Shown: one piece after another, positions 56,355 to 64,000 of the stretch | How the letters are laid out: the number at the start of each line of letters is the position of its first letter | Numbering within the stretch: the first letter of the stretch is position 1 | NCBI RefSeq assembly: GCF_026343335.1 | Contig: NZ_JAPELX010000001.1 | Span: 3,100,001 to 3,164,000 of the forward strand | DNA: 64,000 nucleotides | Source: Streptomyces sp. NBC_00078 | Lineage (GTDB): Bacteria; Actinomycetota; Actinomycetes; Streptomycetales; Streptomycetaceae | Reading direction: 5' to 3' | The notes under the pieces: model-generated | Told to the model about the DNA's origin: nothing | Seen by the model: only the letters and a program-made list of their open reading frames with translations | Database searches by the model: none | Program-made: the position numbers and the translations under genes

Positions 56355-57794
56355 ATGCCGACCTGCCCGAACGGACACCAGTCGGGTTCCGACGACTGGT
56401 GCGAGGTCTGCGGTCACCGCATGGCCGGTGCCGTACCCCCGCCCCCTCCGCCACCCCCGCCCGGCGGTGGCTACGGCTTCCCCCCGCCCGGCCCGGGCCA
56501 GCCCGGCCAGCCCGGCGGCCGTCCGCACCTGTCCGCCGTGCCCGACCACGAGCCGGAGCTCTGCCCGCAGTGCCGTACGCCCCGCGAGGGCGGCGCGCCG
56601 TTCTGCGAGGAGTGCCGGTGGAACTTCCTGACGAACACGGCGACCTCGTACACCCCGGCCGCCCCGCGCCCGCCGGCGCCCGGCCCTGCCGTGCACTTCC
56701 AGCAGCAGCCGCCTCCGGGACCGTCGTACGGCGGCGGTGACTCGTACGAGTACCAGGGCTCGCGCCCGTCCCGGATGAACCGTCCCGCCGAGCCGATCCC
56801 GCCCTTCGGCAGCGAGCCGTCCGGCCCCGCCGGGTTCGGCGACGACCCGCGCCCCGGCGGCCCGTACGGCAACGACCCACGTCCCGGCGGCCCGTACGGC
56901 AACGACCCGCGCCCCGGCGGCCCCTCCGGCTTCGGCGGCGACCCGTCCCGCCCGGTCCCGCCGCCGCCCGGACCGACACCGACCACCGCTCCCGGTGGCC
57001 CGGGAGGCTACGGCGGCCCCGGAGGGTACGGCGAACCCCAGGGTCCCGGTCACGGCGGTCACGGTGGTCCCGGCCCTGGTGGTCCCGGTGGTGCCCCGCA
57101 GGCGTTCCAGCAGCCCGGTCCGCCGGCCCCGCCCGCCTACCCGCAGGAGACGGGCCGGCCGCCGCAGCCCGGCGGACCCTCCGGCTTCGGCGGTGACGAC
57201 GACTGGGTGATCTCCCCGCCGTCCGGTGGCCCGGGCGGCCCCGGTGGCCAGGGTGCTCCCGGCGGTCCGGGCGGTCCCGGCGGTCCGGGCGGTCCCGGCC
57301 AGGGCGGTGGCTACGGCTATCCGCAGCCCGGCTCCGCCCAGGCCCCGCCCCCGCCCGGCCAGGGCTACCCGCAGCAGCCCGCCGGCCCCGCCACCTGGAT
57401 CGCCACCATCGGTCCGGACCGCGAGTACTTCATGGCGATGATGCAGCGCTCCGGCCCCGAGGCCGCGGGTCTCAACCTGCCCGCGTACTCGCCCGAGCAG
57501 CAGCGCACCCTCAGCGGCAACCAGATCACCATCGGCCGCCGCCGGCACTCCACCGGCGAGTCCCCCGACATCGATCTGGCGGTGCCGCCGGAGGACCCGG
57601 GCGTCTCGCACCAGCACGCGGTGCTGGTCCAGCAGCCGGACGGCAGCTGGGCGGTCGTCGACCAGAACTCGACGAACGGCACCACGGTCAACGGCTCCGA
57701 GGAGCCCATCCAGCCCTTCGTGCCGGTACCGCTGCAGGACGGCGACCGGGTGCACGTGGGCGCCTGGACGACGATCACGATCCGCAGGGGCTAG
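56355..57794 (+). CDS. FHA-domain protein with zinc ribbons and Gly/Pro-rich linker
   Basis: A 479-residue protein. Two zinc ribbons come first (CPNGHQSGSDDWCEVCGHRM; CPQCRTPREGGAPFCEEC). A disordered Gly/Pro-rich linker follows (about 110-350), with direct repeats of GGPYGNDPRP and a collagen-like GGPGGPGG run. The FHA domain (about 385-479) has the phosphothreonine-binding pattern TIGRR, SHQHAV and NSTNGTTVNG. It is the likely PknG effector, in place of the short GarA. I see no GarA-type ETTS phosphorylation motif. Confidence 0.9.
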   Translation: MPTCPNGHQSGSDDWCEVCGHRMAGAVPPPPPPPPPGGGYGFPPPGPGQPGQPGGRPHLSAVPDHEPELCPQCRTPREGGAPFCEECRWNFLTNTATSYTPAAPRPPAPGPAVHFQQQPPPGPSYGGGDSYEYQGSRPSRMNRPAEPIPPFGSEPSGPAGFGDDPRPGGPYGNDPRPGGPYGNDPRPGGPSGFGGDPSRPVPPPPGPTPTTAPGGPGGYGGPGGYGEPQGPGHGGHGGPGPGGPGGAPQAFQQPGPPAPPAYPQETGRPPQPGGPSGFGGDDDWVISPPSGGPGGPGGQGAPGGPGGPGGPGGPGQGGGYGYPQPGSAQAPPPPGQGYPQQPAGPATWIATIGPDREYFMAMMQRSGPEAAGLNLPAYSPEQQRTLSGNQITIGRRRHSTGESPDIDLAVPPEDPGVSHQHAVLVQQPDGSWAVVDQNSTNGTTVNGSEEPIQPFVPVPLQDGDRVHVGAWTTITIRRG

Positions 57795-57837
57795 ACGCCA
57801 CGCCTGCGGCGGCCGTTGTCCGGCTGCGGCACCGTCG

Positions 57838-57876
57838 TGGCCGGTCGCGCGGTTCCCTGCGCCCCTTCGGGGCCCT
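57838..57876 (+). repeat. Streptomyces intergenic palindromic repeat (copy 2)
   Basis: GGCCGGTCGCGCGGTTCCCT followed by GCGCCCCTTCGGGGCCC, lying between convergent genes. The ggtcgcgc core and the gcgcccctt-ggggc hairpin match the element at 5837. It can act as terminator for both genes. Confidence 0.5.
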
Positions 57877-57891
57877 ACCGAACCGTCGGCT

Positions 57892-58902
57892 TCACCGGAG
57901 GGGCCAGGTGTACGGGCCCTCCGGATCGTCCAGCCACGCCCACTCACGGTCCCCGGCGACCGTGATGCCGTAGCGCTCGCGTTGCGGCTGGTCCTCGCGC
58001 TCCCACAGCTCGTACGCCTCCTGGGGGTCGAGGCTGCCGCGGGTCAGGGCGAGCAGGAACCGGAACAGTTCGTGCTCCCTGGCCCGGCGTGGAATCGCAT
58101 CGAGGTGTGAAGGTTCCGGTTCGGGGCGGCTCTCGCCGCGCAACGGCACGAAGTAGGCGGCTGTGTGGAGGAAACGGCCCTCCCCGTGCCCGGGGCCCCG
58201 GACCGTCAGGGCGATCAGGCCGGTGGCCAGGGGCGCCAGGATGCGGGCGCCGGGGTTGCACTGGGCGAGCCAGGCGGGCGGGACCGAGGCCAGGGTGCAG
58301 GTCGCGATGATCCGGTCGAAGGGGGCGCGTGCGGGGACTCCCCGGGCGCCGTCGCCGGTGACGACGGCCGGGTGGTGTCCGGCGGCGGCCAGGTGCCTGC
58401 GCGCCGACTCGGTGATCTCCGGCTCCAGATCGACGGTGGTGACCAGGTCGTCGTCGCTGAGCCGGTGCGCCAGCAGGGCCGCGTTGTAGCCGGTGCCGGC
58501 GCCGACCTCCAGCACCCTGTCGCCGTCCTCGACCCTCAGCTCGGCCAGCATCTTCGCCATCAGCGACGGCTGGCTGCTGGAGGAGACCAGCTCGCCGTCG
58601 CGCAGCCGCGTGGCCAGCGGAACGTCGGCGTAGGCACCGCGCACCCACCGCTCACGCGTCCGCCGATCGGGACTCTCGCCCCAGCGCCGCTCATAGCCGC
58701 CCTTGACGCCGACGTAGTAGTACGGCACGAACAGATGGCGCGGCACCGCCTCGAACGCCCCCCGCCACACCGGGTCGTCGTCCCAGGCCCCGCTCGCGTC
58801 GATCTCCCGCACGAGTGCTGCCCGCGCCGAGACCGCGAGATCGGCGAGGTCCCTGTCGTCCTCGTCGTCCCTGTCGTCCTTGTCGAGAGCATGCGCGCCC
58901 AT
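57892..58902 (-). CDS. Protein-L-isoaspartate O-methyltransferase-like protein
   Basis: A 336-residue AdoMet-dependent methyltransferase of the PCMT fold. Early helix VPRHLFVPYYYVG is near residue 55, SSSQPSLMAKMLAEL near 105, the AdoMet motif VLEVGAGTGYNAALLA near 130, and VVTGDGARGVPARAPFDRI near 180. The C-terminal about 120 residues extend beyond classical PCMT. Actinobacteria have many such paralogues, some acting in peptide biosynthesis or repair. ATG 58902 was chosen; 58941 would add 13 residues. No peptide cluster is nearby. Confidence 0.85.
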   Translation of the reverse strand: MGAHALDKDDRDDEDDRDLADLAVSARAALVREIDASGAWDDDPVWRGAFEAVPRHLFVPYYYVGVKGGYERRWGESPDRRTRERWVRGAYADVPLATRLRDGELVSSSSQPSLMAKMLAELRVEDGDRVLEVGAGTGYNAALLAHRLSDDDLVTTVDLEPEITESARRHLAAAGHHPAVVTGDGARGVPARAPFDRIIATCTLASVPPAWLAQCNPGARILAPLATGLIALTVRGPGHGEGRFLHTAAYFVPLRGESRPEPEPSHLDAIPRRAREHELFRFLLALTRGSLDPQEAYELWEREDQPQRERYGITVAGDREWAWLDDPEGPYTWPLR

Positions 58903-59039
58903 ATGTCCACTGTGCTGCGGGACGGGGCGCGAGGCGAGCACCGGAGCCGGCCGATCCGGAATCGCTCCTTCCCGGCGGGCCGGGCGTGAGTGGTCCTACG
59001 CCTTGAGTCCTGGTCCACCCGGTCTGAGAGCATGGACGG

Positions 59040-59444
59040 GTGAATGAGATTCGGCGCGGCACGCTTCAGGAGCAGACCTTCTACGAGCAGGTCGGCGGGG
59101 AGGAGACCTTCCGCCGCCTCGTCCACCGTTTCTACGAGGGTGTGGCCGAGGACCCGATCCTCAAGCCCATGTACCCCGAGGAGGACCTCGGCCCGGCCGA
59201 GGAGCGCCTCACGCTGTTCCTGATCCAGTACTGGGGCGGCCCGACGACGTACAGCGACAACCGCGGCCACCCCCGTCTGCGGATGCGCCACGTCCCCTTC
59301 ACCGTGAACCGCGAGGCGCACGACGCCTGGCTGAAGCACATGCGGGTCGCCGTCGACGAACTCGGCCTCTCCGCGGAGCACGAGCAGCAGCTGTGGAAGT
59401 ACCTGACCTACGCCGCCGCCTCGATGGTGAACACCCCGGACTGA
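59040..59444 (+). CDS. glbO: Truncated haemoglobin, group II
   Basis: A 134-residue 2-on-2 globin. It contains TFYEQVGGEETFRRLVHRFY at the A-B helices, FLIQYWGGPTTYSD with the group II Trp, and the proximal His in RMRHVPFTV. The family binds O2 or peroxide and is related to GlbO. GTG 59040 is divergent from the PCMT-like gene across 137 bases. Confidence 0.9.
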   Translation: MNEIRRGTLQEQTFYEQVGGEETFRRLVHRFYEGVAEDPILKPMYPEEDLGPAEERLTLFLIQYWGGPTTYSDNRGHPRLRMRHVPFTVNREAHDAWLKHMRVAVDELGLSAEHEQQLWKYLTYAAASMVNTPD

Positions 59445-59594
59445 CCGCTGACCGCGCCCGCATGATGTGCGGATTCTGGTCGTAAGCCGCCGAAATCCGG
59501 TCACGATCCGGTCAGGCCGTGGGCACAAGCGCTTACCCGTGACCCGCCCCCTCTGGCAACATCGCCCGGAGTCCGGGCCGCCACAGGGGTTGGC

Positions 59595-60222
59595 GTGACG
59601 GCGCTGGGTGCCGTGGGCCGGTTCGTCCTGTCACGTGCCCGTGCGCACCGCTTCCTGCTCGCCGCGGCGCTGCTCACCGTCCTGCTGACCACCGCCGTCC
59701 TGGCCACGTTCGCCGCCTACTCGGGCGCGATCGGCGACGCGTCTCTGCGCCACTCCCTGCGGAGCCCGCAGAACGCCGCCGGCGCCGCGCTGATCGTCAA
59801 GGCGGACGAGCCGGCCCACCGGCGCGCGGCAGCCGGCAGGACCGTACGGGAGGGCGCGCGGCGGACGTTCGACGGGCTGCCGGTGACCGTGCGGACCTGG
59901 GTGCGCTCGGGCCCGTACGGACTGCCGCGTTCGTTGCAGTCGCCGGCCGAGCGGTCCGGGGACCCTGATCTGACGCATGTCGCGGCGCTGGACCCGACGC
60001 AGGTGCGGGTCGAGTCGGGACGAGCACCCCGCGAGGGCTCCGGCACCGCAGTCGAGGCGGCCCTGCCGCAGACCGCCGCCCAGCGCCTCGGCCTGGGACC
60101 CGGCGCCCGCCTCACCGTCACCGACCGGCTCGGCGGCCCGAAGGCGCACGTCCCGCTCACCGGTCTGTACCGGCCCGCGCAGGCGGACGCGCCCTACTGT
60201 CGGCTGGACGCAGACGCCGAAG
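59595..60222 (+). pseudogene. FtsX-like permease, N-terminal fragment
   Basis: About 209 residues look like the beginning of a large ABC permease: one helix (FLLAAALLTVLLTTAVLATF, residues 20-39) then the MacB-type periplasmic region (AAQRLGLGPGARLTVTDRLG and VPLTGLYRPAQADAPYCRLD). Homology then stops, where a full protein would continue with many more residues and helices. The reading frame runs on to 60344, but that part is antisense to the next gene. The adjacent ATPase is also missing. I call it a truncated remnant. Confidence 0.65.
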
Positions 60223-60223
60223 C

Positions 60224-60901
60224 TCAGCGGACGCTGACGTTCAGTGCCCCAAGTCCCGCCCGTCGTACGGCGATCGACCCGAACGGCGTGCGCAGCCGCA
60301 GCCACGCACCCGACGAGAACAACGCCTGCCCCTCCGCACCGTGAGGGGACCGCAGGAAGCCGAGCGACTGTGCCGCGTGCGCGGCCCGCACCGGGAGACC
60401 GGTGTCGCCGACAGCCCGGGACCAGATCTCCCCTCCGATACGGTCGAGTTCGGCCCGCGTACGCTGCTCCGGCGCCAACTCCTGCGTACGGGACCGGAAT
60501 TCAGCGACCGCCGCGCCGACCATCGCCCGCAGGGCGTCCGGCGCCGGGAGCCCCGGTTCGGCACGCCAGCCACCGCGCGGCGGCAGCACCCCGGCCCACG
60601 GCGGACCGGTCACCGCGGCCGGCACAGCTGCCGTGGCGGCCGACTCGTCGACCGACTCCAGGAGTTCACCGGCGGACACGGTCACATCGAGCGTGACGTC
60701 CAGCCCGTCCTCGTACGGCTTGGCGAGCCGGACCGCCCGGATCGCCAGCACCTCGAAGGACGGCGGCCGCCCGAAGACGGCGAGCGCGGTACCGGCCGCC
60801 TGCAGCCGCACCGCCGCCGAACGGTCGTAGTGGATCAGCCGGGAGAGGAAGGCCGCGAGATCCGCCGCCTCCCCCTCGTCAGCAAGGTGGAGCACCGTCA
60901 T
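60224..60901 (-). CDS. Conserved hypothetical protein
   Basis: A 225-residue soluble protein. The N-terminus LHLADEGEAADLAAFLSRLI leads into a mixed region, ending SSGAWLRLRTPFGSIAVRRA. I do not recognise a fold. ATG 60901 overlaps the thioesterase stop by 4 bases, so it is translated with the thioesterase and probably with ettA upstream. Its stop lies at the edge of the FtsX remnant. Function unknown. Confidence 0.75.
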   Translation of the reverse strand: MTVLHLADEGEAADLAAFLSRLIHYDRSAAVRLQAAGTALAVFGRPPSFEVLAIRAVRLAKPYEDGLDVTLDVTVSAGELLESVDESAATAAVPAAVTGPPWAGVLPPRGGWRAEPGLPAPDALRAMVGAAVAEFRSRTQELAPEQRTRAELDRIGGEIWSRAVGDTGLPVRAAHAAQSLGFLRSPHGAEGQALFSSGAWLRLRTPFGSIAVRRAGLGALNVSVR

Positions 60902-61311
60902 GCGGCGACGGCCTCCTCCTCGGCCTCGTCCCGGTACCCCTCCAGGAACTCCCGCTCATCCGAGGTGATCCTGCGCGGACGCTGCGCCTCGAAGTCGAAC
61001 GGCACGACCACCGTGCACGCCCGTACATAGACCAGGTCGTCGTCCTTCACCTCGCAGGTGATGGTGAAGGACGCCGCCCTGATCTCGGTGATCCACAGTT
61101 CGATGTCCACGGGGTGGTGCCGGTGGACCAACTGCCGCTTGTAGTCGATCTCATGGCGCGCCACCACGGACCCCTGCTTGAAGTCCTTCTCCGGGCGGAA
61201 GAGGAAGTCGATACGGGCTTCTTCCAGGTAGCGGATGAAGACCGCGTTGTTGACGTGGCCGTACGCGTCCATGTCCGACCAGCGCAGGGGGCAACGGTAG
61301 ATGTGGCGCAA
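60898..61311 (-). CDS. Acyl-CoA thioesterase, 4HBT/YbgC type
   Basis: A 137-residue hotdog-fold thioesterase. The catalytic motif is RWSDMDAYGHVNNAVFIRYL (residues 9-28), with the Asp in DxDxxGHVNN. The C-terminal half has the CxVVVPFD pattern. Substrate unknown; related proteins hydrolyse acyl-CoA or 4-hydroxybenzoyl-CoA. TTG 61311 is the only start that keeps the conserved N-terminus. It lies 6 bases after the ettA stop. Confidence 0.85.
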   Translation of the reverse strand: MRHIYRCPLRWSDMDAYGHVNNAVFIRYLEEARIDFLFRPEKDFKQGSVVARHEIDYKRQLVHRHHPVDIELWITEIRAASFTITCEVKDDDLVYVRACTVVVPFDFEAQRPRRITSDEREFLEGYRDEAEEEAVAA

Positions 61312-61317
61312 GATCGA

Positions 61318-62982
<1,665 letters not shown>

Positions 62983-63640
62983 GAGAAACCGTCCGGCAGC
63001 TTGAATTCTGGCAGTGGGCAGATACACCCCATCTTGCCTGACGTCCACCCTCCGGGGGAAACCCATATGGCCGAGGGCCCCCGACCTGGACGTTCGGTGA
63101 GCGCCAGTAGCCGACCTGTCACTGGTTGTCCCCGTCGGCCGCTGCCGAGCGACCTCGCACGGCCCGGAGACGGCCCGAGCGGGACAACGTGAGAGCTGGG
63201 CCACGGCCATGGATGCGGGCGGGAGAGGCCTCCTCACCCCTCCCGCCACGGGTCACTCGGACCGCCCCCTGAAGAGCGCCTTCCAGCAGATGCACCCCGC
63301 AGAGATCACCTCCGAGGAGAGGATGCCGATGGTCCCGCTGATCGGCACACCCTCCGCGGGCGGTCCCCACCCGCATGTCGCTTTGGTCGAGATTCACCCT
63401 TCTCGGGTCAATCGTGAGGTGTCAAGCAATTCTAGTGATTGCGACAAAGCCTGATGAACCTCCCAAGCGGATCCGCAAGTGAAAGCGGCGCCGCACGTAC
63501 AACGCAGGGAACCTCGGTTGGCTCTAGATTTTTCGGAGTCCGGCGGTCTGTGGATGTCGAGAACGTGCCACCGGCTCCGTCCCAGGGACATCAGCGGCCA
63601 CCACCGGCCGCACGAGGAAGAAGAAGAAGGAGAAACCAGC
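62983..63640. other. Intergenic region before the VOC gene
   Basis: This 658-base region holds the promoters of ettA and the VOC gene. It is less GC-rich around 63410-63540. Short open frames at 63119-63397 (minus) and 63209-63454 (plus) have no recognised features or ribosome sites. I see no RNA gene or clear operator. Confidence 0.4.
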
Positions 63641-64000
63641 ATGGCGATTCAGCGGATGGACAACGTCGGCATCGTCGTCGAGGACATGGATGCCGCCGTC
63701 GCGTTCTTCGTGGAACTCGGTATGGAGCTGGAGGGCAGGGGGGAGGTCGAGGGCCCCTTCGCCGACCAGTGCACCGGACTCGACGGCGTCCGCTGTGACA
63801 TCGCGATGATGCGGACCCCGGACGGTCACAGCCGGCTGGAGCTGGCGAAGTACCGCAGCCCCGAGGTGATCAGCGCCGGGCCGCGCAACCGGCCGCACAA
63901 CATTCTGGGCACGCACCGCGTCATGTTCGCCGTCGACGACATCGAGGACACCGTTGCCCGCCTGCGCCCGCACGGCGCCGAACTCGTCGGCGAGATCGCC
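63641..64000 (+). CDS. VOC-family (glyoxalase-like) protein, partial
   Basis: The first 120 residues of a vicinal-oxygen-chelate protein; the gene runs off the window. It shows the first beta-alpha-beta module (RMDNVGIVVEDMDAAVAFFV) with MELEGRGEVEGPF and the second metal-site region (GTHRVMFAVDDIEDTV). AAGGAG lies about 9 bases before the ATG. The substrate cannot be told; relatives include glyoxalase and dioxygenase-like proteins. Confidence 0.85.
   Translation, partial: MAIQRMDNVGIVVEDMDAAVAFFVELGMELEGRGEVEGPFADQCTGLDGVRCDIAMMRTPDGHSRLELAKYRSPEVISAGPRNRPHNILGTHRVMFAVDDIEDTVARLRPHGAELVGEIA

Noticed and set aside
57230..57310. Gly-Gly-Pro run in the FHA protein as a separate repeat element
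   Set aside because: It is in frame and part of a disordered linker, so it belongs to the gene rather than to a mobile or structural repeat.
57892..58902. PCMT-like gene as part of a lanthipeptide or lasso peptide cluster
   Set aside because: No cyclase, synthetase or precursor gene is adjacent, so a peptide-tailoring role has no support here.
63119..63454. Short open frames in the 62983-63640 gap
   Set aside because: No ribosome site, no recognised features, and they overlap each other on opposite strands.

Overview
The window is high-GC DNA typical of Streptomyces: strong third-position GC, GTG and TTG starts, many 4-bp stop/start overlaps, Tat and lipoprotein signals, and the csn chitosan-oligosaccharide operon known from S. 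coelicolor and S. lividans. I count about 50 genes, nearly all chromosomal housekeeping or accessory metabolism. I see no tRNA, rRNA, CRISPR array, prophage or insertion sequence.

Layout. 1-7380: a sugar or polyol operon (two permeases, two ABC ATPases, DeoR regulator, 2-hydroxyacid dehydrogenase, FGGY kinase). 7600-8804: two small cysteine-rich proteins and a DsbA-like protein. 8955-24037: two near-identical-length aminopeptidase N genes enclosing an AbiEi-like protein, a Tat metallophosphoesterase, a NUDIX hydrolase, a rearrangement scar made of three truncated genes (PNPOx, CGNR zinc finger, subtilisin), an ECF sigma/anti-sigma pair, aspartate-semialdehyde dehydrogenase and a DUF1203-like protein. 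24099-32435: an atypical SDR, a fused ECF sigma factor, a LysR/EamA/EamA operon divergent from MarR, and a FAD monooxygenase divergent from TetR. 32499-39864: malQ, a PadR-ABC-FtsX unit, an HNH protein and an MscS channel. 40079-46930: the csn operon (ROK repressor, lipoprotein, two permeases, GH4 enzyme, kinase). 47021-57794: a seven-gene signalling island. 57892-64000: PCMT-like methyltransferase, truncated haemoglobin, a truncated FtsX remnant, a hypothetical/thioesterase/ettA operon and a partial VOC protein.

The most interesting region is 47021-57794. It joins the GlnX-GlnH-PknG amino-acid sensing axis known from mycobacteria and corynebacteria to a PP2C phosphatase, a von Willebrand A protein and an FHA protein. 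It also includes an unrecognised 443-residue helical protein whose gene carries a TTA codon, so its translation should depend on the bldA tRNA. PknG, the phosphatase and the FHA protein all begin with paired zinc ribbons. My reading is that they form one sensor-kinase-phosphatase-effector module; this is inference.

Regulatory DNA is visible in several places: a perfect CsnR-type palindrome before csnR, a 32-bp palindrome between MarR and its divergent transporter, five tandem 14-bp operators before the FAD monooxygenase, a PadR-type inverted repeat over the PadR promoter, and many clean hairpin terminators.
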